Shown here piece after piece: positions 31,120 through 40,246 of a stretch of 64,000 bases of DNA (its first letter is position 1; the number at the start of each line of letters is the position of its first letter). The stretch comes from Taklimakanibacter sp021828105 (GTDB taxonomy: Bacteria; Pseudomonadota; Alphaproteobacteria; Rhizobiales; Aestuariivirgaceae): assembly GCA_021828105.1 (NCBI GenBank), contig JAKATG010000007.1, positions 124,001 through 188,000 of the forward strand, read 5' to 3'. The position numbers were made by a program, and so were the translations under genes. A model generated the notes under the pieces. That model did no database searches. It worked only from the letters and a program-made list of their open reading frames with translations, and was not told where the DNA came from.

Positions 31120-33944
31120 GCGCGCCTCCCGGCGACGAGCCCGGCGAGGCGCTTCAGCGCCGGGAATTGCGGCGCGCTGACCGCCGCCTCGTCAGCCGGC
31201 GCTTTCTCGATGCGGACTCTCAGATCGTACCAGGCGGCCTGGCCGGTGACCGGATCGGAATTGGAATAGCGATAGCCGCCGTCGCGCTCGGGCAGAAGCT
31301 CGGCGATGAGATGATTGAGCAGGAAGCCCTTCTTCGCCTCCGGCGCGTCGGGCGAGAGCGCCCAGGCGCCCGACCGCTTGCCGATCGCATTCCAGGTCCA
31401 GACCGTGTTGGGATTGACGCCATCCATGAGCTTCACCTGCACCTTGATGCGGCTCGTGGCCGAGGTGACATGCACCCAGTCGCCATCGGCGAGGCCCAGT
31501 TCCTCGCCGCGCGACCTGGCGAGATAGAGCCAGTTGCGCCCGAGAATCTGCCGGAGCCAGGCATTCTGCGATCCCCAGGAGTGATACATGGCCATCGGCC
31601 GCTGGGTGATGGCATGGAGCGGGAATTCCTTGTGGTCGCGCACGCTCTCTTCGAGCGGCTCATGCCAGCCGGGCAGCGGATCGAAATAGCGCGCGACGCG
31701 CGCGCGATGCGCCTCCGGCGGCTGCACCGCGCCATGCCCCTTTGCGGCGAGGCGGAATTTCTGCAAGGGCTCGAGATAGAGCTGGAAGACGATCGGCTCG
31801 GGCCTGCCGATGAAGCCGAAGGATGATGCCCATTCGAGATAGTCGCGATTGGCGTGGCGGTAGTATTTCACGTGATCCGGCAATTCGTAGAACCAGTGAC
31901 AGCCATTCTCGATATAGCGTTCGAGCTGCCTGGGATTCGGCTCGCCGCGGCCGTGAAAGACGCCTTCCTTGCCGCGCCAGCCGGCGAGCGGCCCGATGCC
32001 GGGGCTGCGCTCATGATTGACCATGTAATCGGCATAGCCGCCGGGATAGCGCGGCGTCCCATCTTCATTGGTCATGCCGGTGAGGCCGAGCCTCGCGCCC
32101 AGATCGAGCAGCACCGTCTGGAACGGACGCACGTCGCGGTCGGGCTCGACGACCGGCTGGCGAATGGCATCGGCCGGACCATCCGCTTCCGAGATCGGCC
32201 GGTCGAGCAGCGAGATGCAGTCCCAGCGCTCGAGATAGGTCGTGTCGGGCAGGATCAGATCGGCATAGTGCACCATCTCCGAGGCATAGGCGTCGGAATA
32301 GATGATATGCGGGATGACATAGTCGCCGGTCTTCTCGTCCTTTGCCGTCAGATGCGCCGTCGTCTCGGCGACATTCATCGCCGAGTTCCAGCTCATATTC
32401 GCCATATAGAGGAAGAGCACGTCGACCCCATAAGGATCGCGCTTCGCCGCATTGGCGATCACCGTGTGCATCAGGCCATGGGCGGCGAAGGGCGCCTCCC
32501 AGGAATAGGCCTTGTCGATGCGCTGCGGCGTGCCCTCCTTGTCGATGAGAAGATCGTCGGGACTGGTGACGAAGCCGAGCGGCGGTCCCGGCAAGGCCGT
32601 GTTGGGTTTCACCTGCCCCGGCTTGCCGGCGGGTTTGATGCCGGGCGGCGCAGGCTTGGGGAACGGGGCGCGATAGCGAAAGCCGCCCGGCACGTCGATG
32701 GTGCCGAGGAGGATCTGCAGAAGGTGCAGCGTGCGGCAGGTCTGGAAGCCGTTCGAATGGGCGGAGATGCCGCGCATCGCATACATCGAAACCGGCCGGC
32801 CGATCATCTTGTCATGGATGCGCCCGGCCCAGTCGCGCCAGCCGATATTGAGGCAGAGCTCCTCGTCGAAGGCGGTCCTGGCGAGTTCGGCGGCGATGCG
32901 GCGGATCGTGTCCGCCTCGATGCCGCATTTCTCCGCGACCGCCGTCGGCGAATATTCACGGCTGAGGAACCGCTCGGTCAGCAGCATGAAGGAGGGAACG
33001 GCGCGCCTTCCGTCGACCAACGTGAATTCGCCGACGAGCTTGGGCGAGGTGTCGGCGCGATAGGCGGAGAGCGGCCGACCGATGACCGCGTCATAAATCA
33101 GAGGCTCGCCATTGGCATTGCGCGCGAATGTTCCGTCATCGGCGTGGCCCTCATTGCGGATGACGAGCCAGGGCGCATTGGTGTAGCGGGCGAGATAGTC
33201 GAGATCGACCTTCCGGCTCGCCAGCAATTCGTGAATGAGGGCGCCAGCGAAGAGGCCGTCCGTACCCGGACGAATGCCGATCCACTCATCGGCGATCGCC
33301 GAATAGCCGGTGCGCACCGGATTGATCGAAACGATTTTCACGCCACGCGATTTGAGCTTGCCGAGCCCGATCTTGATCGGATTGGAGGCATGGTCCTCGG
33401 CGACGCCGAAAAGCAGGAAATATTTGGTGTGCTTCCAGTCGGGCTCGCCGAACTCCCAGAAGGAGCCGCCGAAAGTGTAGAGACCGGCCGCCGCCATGTT
33501 CACCGAGCAGAAGCCGCCATGAGCGGCATAATTGGGCGTGCCGAACTGCGTCGCCCACCAGCCGGTGAGGCCTTGTGATTGGTCGCGGCCGGTGAAGAAG
33601 GCGAGGCGCTTCGGATCCTCGGCCCGCACTTTCTTGAGCCACGTGGTCGCGAGCTGGAGTGCTTCCTCCCAGTCGATCTCGCGGAATTCGCCCGAACCCC
33701 GCTCGCCGACCCGGAGCAAAGGCTTCGACAGCCGCGCCGGCGAATAATGCTGCATGATGCCCGACGCACCCTTGCCGCAGATCACGCCCTTGTTCACCGG
33801 ATGGTCGCGATTGCCCTCGATATATTTGACGGTGCCGTCCTTGAGATAGACTTTGATCCCGCAGCGGCAGGCGCACATGTAGCAGGTGGTCGTCTTGATC
33901 TCGTCCCAGGTCTTGAGCGAGGTGTCGATCTTGGGTTGGGCCAT
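31116..33944 (-). CDS. soeA: molybdopterin catalytic subunit, cytoplasmic sulfite:quinone oxidoreductase (SoeA) type
   Basis: A 942-residue molybdopterin-guanine-dinucleotide enzyme. A [4Fe-4S] motif is at Cys21, Cys24, Cys28 and Cys56 (CYMCACRCG, then GVICGKGASG). Segments such as QHYSPARLSKPLLRVGERG and TGRDQSQGLTGWW are as I recall for SoeA. There is no Tat signal before the cluster, which argues against periplasmic DMSO reductase and for the cytoplasmic SoeABC complex that oxidises sulfite to sulfate and feeds electrons to quinone. Sulfite would come from Xsc at 47523. Polysulfide or thiosulfate reductase-like roles remain possible. A MocR regulator is divergent. Confidence 0.82.
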   Translation of the reverse strand: MAQPKIDTSLKTWDEIKTTTCYMCACRCGIKVYLKDGTVKYIEGNRDHPVNKGVICGKGASGIMQHYSPARLSKPLLRVGERGSGEFREIDWEEALQLATTWLKKVRAEDPKRLAFFTGRDQSQGLTGWWATQFGTPNYAAHGGFCSVNMAAAGLYTFGGSFWEFGEPDWKHTKYFLLFGVAEDHASNPIKIGLGKLKSRGVKIVSINPVRTGYSAIADEWIGIRPGTDGLFAGALIHELLASRKVDLDYLARYTNAPWLVIRNEGHADDGTFARNANGEPLIYDAVIGRPLSAYRADTSPKLVGEFTLVDGRRAVPSFMLLTERFLSREYSPTAVAEKCGIEADTIRRIAAELARTAFDEELCLNIGWRDWAGRIHDKMIGRPVSMYAMRGISAHSNGFQTCRTLHLLQILLGTIDVPGGFRYRAPFPKPAPPGIKPAGKPGQVKPNTALPGPPLGFVTSPDDLLIDKEGTPQRIDKAYSWEAPFAAHGLMHTVIANAAKRDPYGVDVLFLYMANMSWNSAMNVAETTAHLTAKDEKTGDYVIPHIIYSDAYASEMVHYADLILPDTTYLERWDCISLLDRPISEADGPADAIRQPVVEPDRDVRPFQTVLLDLGARLGLTGMTNEDGTPRYPGGYADYMVNHERSPGIGPLAGWRGKEGVFHGRGEPNPRQLERYIENGCHWFYELPDHVKYYRHANRDYLEWASSFGFIGRPEPIVFQLYLEPLQKFRLAAKGHGAVQPPEAHRARVARYFDPLPGWHEPLEESVRDHKEFPLHAITQRPMAMYHSWGSQNAWLRQILGRNWLYLARSRGEELGLADGDWVHVTSATSRIKVQVKLMDGVNPNTVWTWNAIGKRSGAWALSPDAPEAKKGFLLNHLIAELLPERDGGYRYSNSDPVTGQAAWYDLRVRIEKAPADEAAVSAPQFPALKRLAGLVAGRRA

Positions 33945-34175
33945 GGACGTCCAGGCAATGAGAGTCGGTCTGCAAACTACATGATGGGACCAGCCCTAAC
34001 CATAGGGCCAATGAACGCGGACAGCAGGAACCAGAGGCTTCGTTTCGCTGAAATGTTAAGACCTTGGCAACCCCGAGCTTTGCTCAATTGTTGAGATCAA
34101 TTCACCAGTTTTGATCCAGCTTCGATGTTGTTGCGGGGATTTTTGGCTCTATGATGGGTCCAGAGGTGATCCCCG
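33945..34175. promoter_or_regulatory. divergent promoter region soeABC / mocR-type regulator
   Basis: A 231-base divergent region. It contains CTCAA-TTG-TTGAG at 34083-34095, overlapped by TTGA-GA-TCAA at 34091-34100, and repeated CCAG-containing elements (TTGATCCAG at 34111-34119 and GGGTCCAG at 34156-34163) that could be read as CTGGAYC direct repeats on the other strand. MocR regulators bind direct repeats, so these are candidates for the binding site. No clear -35/-10 pair stands out. Confidence 0.35.
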
Positions 34176-35666
34176 TTGCGCGACTGGCTGGTCCATATAC
34201 GCCGCCACAATCATTCGAGCCTGCAGACGCAGATTCGCGAAGCTCTGGTTGCCGCCATCCTCGATGGGCAACTGGCGCGCGACGAGCCCATTCCCTCGAC
34301 CCGCAAGATGGCGAAGAGCCTCGGCGTCTCGCGCAACACCGTGGTCCTCGCCTATCAGGGCCTGCTCGACGACGGCTATCTCTTCGCCCGCGAGCGGTCC
34401 GGCTATTTCGTCGCCGACAAGGCGCTGGAGACGGCGGTCCGGCCGGCGAAAGCGGGCGGCGCCACCGCCGGCGAGGCGGGCACCGATCCCAATTGGAAGG
34501 CGCGGCTGCTCAAGCATCCGGCAGCACAGGCCAATATCTTCAAGCCGCTCGACTGGCAGAGCTACACCTATCCCTTCATCTACGGGCAAGTGGACCACAA
34601 TCTCTTCCCGCTCGCCGAATGGCGCGACTGCGCCCGCCAGGCGCTCGGCAAGAAATGGCTCGGCACCTGGACCAACGACACCTGGGCCTTCGATGATCCG
34701 CTCCTCGTCGAGCAGATCCGCCGCCGCATCCTGCCCAGGCGCGGCATCATGGCGAGCGATGACGAGATCCTGATCACGCTCGGCGCCCAGAACGCGCTCT
34801 ATCTCATCGTGAGCCTGCTCATCGACGAGAAAAGCCGCGTCGCCATGGAAGAGCCGGGCTTTCCCGACATGCGCAACATCTTCCGCCTCAAGACCCAGAA
34901 GGTGGCGCTGGTGCCGGTCGATGAAGGCGGCCTCACCCTCACCGATCAGGTCGCGGGCTCCGATCTCGTTTTCGTGACGCCGAGCCACCAGTTTCCAACC
35001 ACCGCGACCATGCCGCTGGCGCGCCGTCTCGATCTGCTCAAGCTCGCCTCCCAGCATAATTTCGTGATCATCGAAGACGATTATGAGTTCGAGACGAACT
35101 ACGTGAACGAGCCCTGCCCGGCGCTCAAATCGCTCGATGACGAGGACCGCGTCATCTATGTGGGCTCATTGTCGAAGACGCTGTTTCCGGGCCTTCGCCT
35201 CGGCTTCCTGGTCGGCCCCAAACCCTTCGTCGAGGAGGCGCGCGCCTTGCGCCGGCTCATGGTGCGCCATGCGCCCAACAACAACCAGCGCACCGCTGCC
35301 CTCTTCCTGTCGCTCGGCCATCACGACACGCTGATCCGGCGCCTGCACAAGGCCTATCGCACGCGCTGGGAGATCATGGGGGCGGCGCTGCAGACGCATC
35401 TGCCGGAATCGGCCCGCATCCCCTCCTTCGGCGGCACCAGCTTCTGGGTCGCAGGTCCTCGCGCGCTCGACAGCGAAAGCCTCGCCAAGCAGGCGGCGGC
35501 GCGTGGCATCGTGATCGAGCCGGGACGCATTCATTTCGGCGCTGAAAACGCCCCCGACAATTTCTTCCGCCTCGCCTTCTCCTCTATCGAGGAAAAGAAG
35601 ATCGAGCCCGGCATCCGCCTTCTCGCCGAAACGATCTCCGATGCGCAGCGGCTGGCCGCCGAATAA
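34176..35666 (+). CDS. MocR/TauR-type regulator (GntR HTH fused to aminotransferase fold)
   Basis: A 496-residue protein. Residues 1-85 are a GntR winged helix (SLQTQIREALVAAILDGQLA, PSTRKMAKSLGVSRNTVVLAYQ), and the rest is a fold-type I aminotransferase domain with the PLP lysine Lys334 in VGSLSKTLFPGLRLG and IIEDDYEFE before it. Such proteins sense PLP adducts of amines. TauR controls taurine catabolism, PdxR controls PLP synthesis and GabR controls GABA use. The start is TTG at 34176 after AGAGGTGAT; no ATG fits. Being divergent from soeABC, it may couple amine or taurine sensing to sulfite oxidation. Confidence 0.88.
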   Translation: MRDWLVHIRRHNHSSLQTQIREALVAAILDGQLARDEPIPSTRKMAKSLGVSRNTVVLAYQGLLDDGYLFARERSGYFVADKALETAVRPAKAGGATAGEAGTDPNWKARLLKHPAAQANIFKPLDWQSYTYPFIYGQVDHNLFPLAEWRDCARQALGKKWLGTWTNDTWAFDDPLLVEQIRRRILPRRGIMASDDEILITLGAQNALYLIVSLLIDEKSRVAMEEPGFPDMRNIFRLKTQKVALVPVDEGGLTLTDQVAGSDLVFVTPSHQFPTTATMPLARRLDLLKLASQHNFVIIEDDYEFETNYVNEPCPALKSLDDEDRVIYVGSLSKTLFPGLRLGFLVGPKPFVEEARALRRLMVRHAPNNNQRTAALFLSLGHHDTLIRRLHKAYRTRWEIMGAALQTHLPESARIPSFGGTSFWVAGPRALDSESLAKQAAARGIVIEPGRIHFGAENAPDNFFRLAFSSIEEKKIEPGIRLLAETISDAQRLAAE

Positions 35667-35682
35667 CGCCGGCTTCCGGACG

Positions 35683-36615
35683 TTATTCGCAGATCCGGTA
35701 ATTGCCGCTCTTGCCGTGCAGTCCGAGATCGAAATGATAATGCTCGGCATGGGCCGCGTTCGAGCCAGGCCCGAGAACCGTTGTAAAATAGCCACAGGCT
35801 GAGACGCGCAACGCCGTGAGCCAGCGGCTTTCGACATTCTCCGTCTTCGCGACATTGGACACGGGCATGCTTTCCTTGCTCGCGAGCTTGAAGGCGGCAA
35901 TGTCGACGGCATTGCCGAGGGCGTGCTCGCTGATCTTGCCGCTGCCGTCGCCATTGCGGCCGCGGCATTCATAGCCGGGACCGGTCGCGATCGCCGCCAG
36001 CGCCTCGCCGGTCTGCGCTTTGACCACGGGACCCGCGATGTCTGAAACCCATGACGTGAACCGCTTGGCGAAGATACAGTTGAGGATCGGCTCGCCGGGG
36101 AAGTCGACCTCGCCCGCGGGCGATGCGATGGCGCTGATCTGGACCGGATTGCGCACGGTGCACCTGGCCATCTCGGCCGCCGGCATGTCGGGCACCTTGA
36201 ATTTCGCGCCCAGCGCCGCCAGTTCCTTGCGGCAGATCGCAAAATCTTCGCCGGGATCGGGCTTTTCCTCATCCGTGCCCTCGGCTGCGTCCGGCTTCGG
36301 CTCGGGCTTTGGCGTGACCTCGGGCGCGGGCTCGGGCTTTCGCAACTCGGGTGGCTTTTCGCGTGGGATGACGATGGCGGAGTTAATCTGGTCCGGTTGA
36401 TCCTCACTCGCCTCGGGCTCGGGCGCCGCAACCTCCGGTGCCTCGGGCTGCGGGGCGGCCGTCTCGGGCGGCTCGGCTTCGAAGGGGTTCAGGAGTTCCG
36501 TGGGCTTCGGCTTCGGCAAGGGCGGCCGCATCTTCTTCTGGGCCGCCTCCGCCGCCAGCAACGCGGGAATGAAACAGGCGGCGAGTACCAGACCGCGCAA
36601 TGCCATGCGTCTCAT
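35683..36615 (-). CDS. extensin-like (DD-peptidase-fold) secreted protein
   Basis: A 310-residue protein with a signal peptide (ALRGLVLAACFIPALLAAEA), a proline/glutamate-rich linker (residues 24-130) and a C-terminal extensin-like domain. The domain carries the zinc-peptidase-like motifs SEHALGNAVDIAAF and HAEHYHFDLG. Such domains are thought to act on cell-wall peptides. The linker is low in complexity and may span the periplasm. It converges with the MocR gene, and is divergent from the DMT transporter gene, overlapping nothing with the chosen starts. Confidence 0.88.
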   Translation of the reverse strand: MRRMALRGLVLAACFIPALLAAEAAQKKMRPPLPKPKPTELLNPFEAEPPETAAPQPEAPEVAAPEPEASEDQPDQINSAIVIPREKPPELRKPEPAPEVTPKPEPKPDAAEGTDEEKPDPGEDFAICRKELAALGAKFKVPDMPAAEMARCTVRNPVQISAIASPAGEVDFPGEPILNCIFAKRFTSWVSDIAGPVVKAQTGEALAAIATGPGYECRGRNGDGSGKISEHALGNAVDIAAFKLASKESMPVSNVAKTENVESRWLTALRVSACGYFTTVLGPGSNAAHAEHYHFDLGLHGKSGNYRICE

Positions 36616-36665
36616 GCGTTGCCCTCTTCTCCGCCGTCCGGTTTCTTTACGCTACGAACTGGGTT

Positions 36666-37655
36666 ATGGCCTGGAGCATGGCCCCTCAGACGCCCGCTGA
36701 CAACAAGCTTCTCGCCGTCCTCTATGCCTGCGGTGCGGTCGGCATCGCCTCTTGCGGCGATGCGGTCGTCAAATGGCTGAGCGGCAGCTATGCGGTGCAT
36801 CAGATCCTCGTCATCCGCTGCCTGATCGGGATCCCTATCCTGGCCTTCATCGTTCACAGAAACGCATCGCTCCGGAGCCTGCTCGGCCCCGGAACCGGGC
36901 TCAGCCTCATGCGCGCCGCCATCATGAGTTCCGCCTATCTCGCCTTCATCCTCTCCATCGCGGCGATGCCCCTGGCCGATTCGGTCGCCATCTATTTCGT
37001 CATGCCGCTCTTCGTGGCGGTCATCGCCGGACCGATGCTCGGCGAGCGCGTGCGCGTGCATCGCTGGATCGCCATCATCGGCGGCTTCATCGGCGTCATG
37101 ATCATGATCAATCCGGGCAGCGGCGTGCTCGAGCCCGCCGCGCTGCTGGCCCTCTATTCCGCCATTGGCTATGCGGTCAGCCAGACGCTGGCGCGGCGCA
37201 TCGTGCGCACCGTGCCGCCGGCGACCATGGCCTTCCATACCAATGCCGTCTATCTCGCCGTGGCGGTCAGTCTCGCTCTCATTTTCACCTTCCTCGACAT
37301 GGGCGCCGTCCAGCACAAGAGCCTCGCTTTCCTGGCGCGGCCCTGGCAGTGGCCGCCTCTGCTTGATTTCGCCGCGATGCTGCTTCTCGGCGCCACCGTC
37401 GCCATCGCCATGGTGCTGTTCGCCATGGCCTATAAGAGTGCCGAGTCGAGCTTCGTGGCGCCCTTCGAATACAGCGCCATGTTCTGGGCAGCGGCGCTGG
37501 GCTTCCTCGCTTTCGGCGATGTGCCGAGCCTCAGAACCTTGTGGGGCGGCGCGATCGTGCTACTGGCCGGGCTGTTCATGCTGTGGGCGGACCGGCGGAT
37601 CGACCGGCAACAGCAGAGTCTGCCGAGCCGCAAGCAGGTCAACGCCGAGACGTGA
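36666..37655 (+). CDS. DMT-superfamily (EamA) transporter
   Basis: A 329-residue protein with ten hydrophobic helices in two EamA repeats. The first repeat contains AAMPLADSVAIYFVMPLFVAVIAGPMLGE (a position marker only, residues 93-121), the second PFEYSAMFWAAALGFLAFGD, the usual end-of-helix glutamate/aspartate signatures. Substrates of this family are metabolites and drugs and cannot be told from the sequence. An alternative ATG at 36678 would shorten it by four residues. The next gene, alanine dehydrogenase, is 263 bases away and has its own leader. Confidence 0.85.
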   Translation: MAWSMAPQTPADNKLLAVLYACGAVGIASCGDAVVKWLSGSYAVHQILVIRCLIGIPILAFIVHRNASLRSLLGPGTGLSLMRAAIMSSAYLAFILSIAAMPLADSVAIYFVMPLFVAVIAGPMLGERVRVHRWIAIIGGFIGVMIMINPGSGVLEPAALLALYSAIGYAVSQTLARRIVRTVPPATMAFHTNAVYLAVAVSLALIFTFLDMGAVQHKSLAFLARPWQWPPLLDFAAMLLLGATVAIAMVLFAMAYKSAESSFVAPFEYSAMFWAAALGFLAFGDVPSLRTLWGGAIVLLAGLFMLWADRRIDRQQQSLPSRKQVNAET

Positions 37656-37918
37656 TTTATTCCTGCGCTGAGACCGGCTTCTTCGTTCGAAAACCTATTC
37701 CATTCCCCGGCCTGTGCAGGAAAACCGCGGGGGTTGTCGGCGCATCGCGTCCAGGAGTATAAGCCCCTCGCGCAAACAGGGCCGGCACGAACTGGCCTGA
37801 CGCAGCCAGGTGAACTGGTGCTACGAGGGCAACCGGCAACTAGCTAATTCCGACAACCATCAATCCAGACCGCTGGGCAGCCAGGCTCGCTCGCGTGTCC
37901 TTTGGGAGTTCTTCCATC
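37656..37918. other. 263-base gap upstream of alanine dehydrogenase
   Basis: No convincing coding frame, RNA gene or long repeat is visible. There is a short stem (CTGGC with GCCAG around 37791-37813) and the ribosome site GGGAG before the ald start at 37919. The length suggests a regulatory leader for ald, for example binding sites of an Lrp-type activator, but no symmetric site is clear. Confidence 0.3.
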
Positions 37919-39037
37919 ATGCTGATTGGCGTTCCGAAAGAGATCAAGAATCACGAATACCGGGTGGGCATGACGCCGCTCTCGGTTCGTGAGGCCGTGC
38001 GCCACGGCCATGAGGTATGGGTCGAGATCGGCGCGGGATTGGGTATTGGCGCATCGGATGAGGATTACCGGGCCGCCGGCGCGCAGAATATTCCGACGGC
38101 GGAAGAAATTTTCGCCAAGGCCGACATGATCGTGAAGGTCAAGGAGCCGCAGGCGGTGGAGCGCAAGCTGCTGCGCGAAGGCCAGATCCTCTACACCTAT
38201 CTGCATCTGGCGCCGGATCCGGAGCAGACCAAGGACCTCGTCAAGTCGGGCGCCGTTTGCATCGCCTATGAGACCGTAACCAATTCAAGGGGCGGCCTGC
38301 CTCTGCTCGCCCCCATGTCGCAAGTGGCGGGTCGCATGTCGATCCAGTCGGGCGCCCATTGCCTGGAAAAGGCGCAAGGCGGCCTGGGTATTCTCCTGGG
38401 CGGCGTGCCGGGCGTTGCCCCCGCCAAGGTCGTGATCCTGGGCGGCGGCGTCGTCGGCACCAATGCCGCGGCGATGGCCATGGGCCTCGGTGCCGATGTC
38501 ACCATCCTCGAAAAGAGCACCGACCGGATGGAAGAACTGGTTTCCCGCTTCGGCACGCAGCTCAAGACGCTCTATTCGACGCAAGGTGCCGTCGAAGATC
38601 TCTGCGCCACCGCCGACCTCGTGGTGGGCGGCGTCCTCATTCCGGGGGCCGCGGCGCCGAAGCTCGTCACCCGCAAGATGCTCAAGGACTGGAAGAACGG
38701 CTCCGTCCTCGTCGATGTCGCAATCGACCAGGGCGGCTGCGCCGAGACCTCCAAGGCCACGACCCATGCCGATCCGACCTATGTGGTCGACGGCGTCATC
38801 CATTATTGCGTCGCCAACATGCCGGGCGGCGTGGCGCACACCTCGACCTACGCGCTCAACAATGTGACCTTGCCTTTCGGTCTCAGGATCGCCGACAAGG
38901 GCTACAAGCAGGCGCTGCTCGAGGACCATCATCTGCGCGCCGGCCTCAATGTCTGCAAGGGCAAGGTGACCTACAAGGCCGTCGCCGACGATCTCGGTTA
39001 CGAATATGTGCCGCCCGAGAAAGCGCTTGCCGCCTGA
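37919..39037 (+). CDS. ald: alanine dehydrogenase
   Basis: A 372-residue NAD-dependent enzyme with the family start LIGVPKEIKNHEYRVGMTP, the substrate-site IVKVKEPQ and LYTYLHLAP, the NAD motif VVILGGGVVGTNAA, and the C-terminal YALNNVTLPFGLRIADKG. It interconverts L-alanine and pyruvate plus ammonia. In taurine or amine degradation by pyruvate-linked aminotransferases, Ald regenerates the pyruvate acceptor and releases the ammonium; the window holds two pyruvate-type aminotransferases (PpaT and the class III enzyme) that would make alanine. Start at 37919 matches the family exactly. Confidence 0.95.
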   Translation: MLIGVPKEIKNHEYRVGMTPLSVREAVRHGHEVWVEIGAGLGIGASDEDYRAAGAQNIPTAEEIFAKADMIVKVKEPQAVERKLLREGQILYTYLHLAPDPEQTKDLVKSGAVCIAYETVTNSRGGLPLLAPMSQVAGRMSIQSGAHCLEKAQGGLGILLGGVPGVAPAKVVILGGGVVGTNAAAMAMGLGADVTILEKSTDRMEELVSRFGTQLKTLYSTQGAVEDLCATADLVVGGVLIPGAAAPKLVTRKMLKDWKNGSVLVDVAIDQGGCAETSKATTHADPTYVVDGVIHYCVANMPGGVAHTSTYALNNVTLPFGLRIADKGYKQALLEDHHLRAGLNVCKGKVTYKAVADDLGYEYVPPEKALAA

Positions 39038-39065
39038 TCGGATTTGACAGCTTTCATCCGGCGTA

Positions 39066-39106
39066 GGACCGTCCATGGAACGGCTCGCTTTCCAGCGAGT
39101 CGGTCC
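39066..39106. terminator. two-tier hairpin between ald and the next gene
   Basis: An outer stem GGACCG/CGGTCC encloses an inner perfect stem CTCGCT/AGCGAG with the loop TTCC. It lies 28 bases after the ald stop and 14 before the next start. No T run follows on the plus strand, so it may be a Rho-dependent or stabilising 3' structure, or an attenuator of the next gene. Confidence 0.4.
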
Positions 39107-39120
39107 GATGGAGGTGCGCC

Positions 39121-40200
39121 ATGGGGAAAGCAAAAGTCCGCAAGGGGATGCCGAGCGTCGCCTTGACCAAGGCGGAATTCGTCGAACGCTTCAGGGCGCG
39201 CTTCTTTGATCCGGTCTTTGCGGAAAATGCGAAGGAGATCGAGGCATTGCTGCCCCAGGCCTGGACCTCCTATCACGATTATCACAAGAGCCCGCGTACC
39301 CGAAAAGCCGGCAAGGGCTTCGCCGATCCCGCCTATGATCTGTCGGTCGATTGGCTCGCCGCGCATCAGAGCATAAGGGCGGCCGAACGGCAGCATCGAG
39401 ACAAAGCCTTGCCTTCGCGCATCCTCATCATCAACGGATCAATGCGCAGCGACCAGACTTGTCCCGGCGAGATGTCGAAGAGCTGGCGTCTCACGCAGAT
39501 GGCGCGCAGGATCGTCGAGGCGCAGCGCGGCTTCGAAGCAGAAGTGCTCGATCTCAGCCGTCTTGCTTCCGAATATGGCCGCGTCATCTATCCGTGCAAG
39601 GCCTGCGTCTCGACCGCCATGCCGCTCTGCCATTGGCCCTGCTCCTGCTATCCCAATCATGCGATCGGACAAGTGAACGACTGGATGAACGAGATCTATC
39701 CGCTCTGGGTCAGGGCGCATGGCATCATGATCGTGACGCCGGTCAACTGGTATCATGTACCGGCGGGCCTCAAGGCGATGATGGACCGGCTGGTCTGCGC
39801 CGATGGCGGTAATCCTGACCCGACCTCGACCCATGGCAAGGACGCGGAAGCGGCGAAAGCGCTCGAGCTCAAGGGCTGGCCTTATCCGCGCCATCTCGCC
39901 GGCCGCGTGTTCTCGGTCATCGTGCATGGCGATGCCTCGGGCACGGAGAATTTGCGCCGCAACCTATCCGACTGGCTGACCGATATGGGATTGATCCCGG
40001 CAGGCACAAAGGCCCTGCTCGACCGCTATGTCGGCTATTACCGCGACTATGCAACAAGCCATGACGATCTCGATCAGGACCGCGATTTCCAGGCGGAAGT
40101 GCGCAACGCGGCTGAGGCCCTGATCGCCGCGGTGACGCTGAAGCGCAAGGGCAAGCTTGGGCAGGTCGATGCCGGACTCAAGAACCCGCGGCCAAAATGA
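39121..40200 (+). CDS. flavodoxin-fold oxidoreductase with cysteine cluster (iron-sulfur flavoprotein-like)
   Basis: A 359-residue protein. Residues 99-260 form an NADPH-dependent FMN reductase/flavodoxin fold (RILIINGSMRSDQTCPGEMS, then IMIVTPVNWYHVPAGLKAMMD). Inserted in it is a dense cysteine group at 159, 162, 170, 174 and 176 (PCKAC then LCHWPCSC), reminiscent of iron-sulfur flavoproteins, which hold a [4Fe-4S] cluster beside FMN. The first 98 residues are an additional region I do not recognise. It follows ald in the same direction but after a hairpin, so co-transcription is uncertain. Confidence 0.8.
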   Translation: MGKAKVRKGMPSVALTKAEFVERFRARFFDPVFAENAKEIEALLPQAWTSYHDYHKSPRTRKAGKGFADPAYDLSVDWLAAHQSIRAAERQHRDKALPSRILIINGSMRSDQTCPGEMSKSWRLTQMARRIVEAQRGFEAEVLDLSRLASEYGRVIYPCKACVSTAMPLCHWPCSCYPNHAIGQVNDWMNEIYPLWVRAHGIMIVTPVNWYHVPAGLKAMMDRLVCADGGNPDPTSTHGKDAEAAKALELKGWPYPRHLAGRVFSVIVHGDASGTENLRRNLSDWLTDMGLIPAGTKALLDRYVGYYRDYATSHDDLDQDRDFQAEVRNAAEALIAAVTLKRKGKLGQVDAGLKNPRPK

Positions 40201-40246
40201 TGTTGACCTCGTTCAATGCGGGCGTGGGGTGATCGCCATCCCTCTC

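Noticed and set aside
31854..33578. Long plus-strand open frame opposite soeA
   Set aside because: The minus-strand frame has complete molybdopterin-enzyme motifs over 942 residues; the plus frame is a high-GC shadow without recognisable domains.
29420..33944. DMSO reductase DmsABC
   Set aside because: The catalytic subunit has no Tat signal and its sequence segments resemble SoeA, so a cytoplasmic sulfite-oxidising complex is more likely. DMSO reductase is not fully excluded.
36180..36540. Tandem repeat in the extensin-like gene
   Set aside because: The repetitive look comes from a proline/glutamate-rich linker; no regular unit is repeated exactly.
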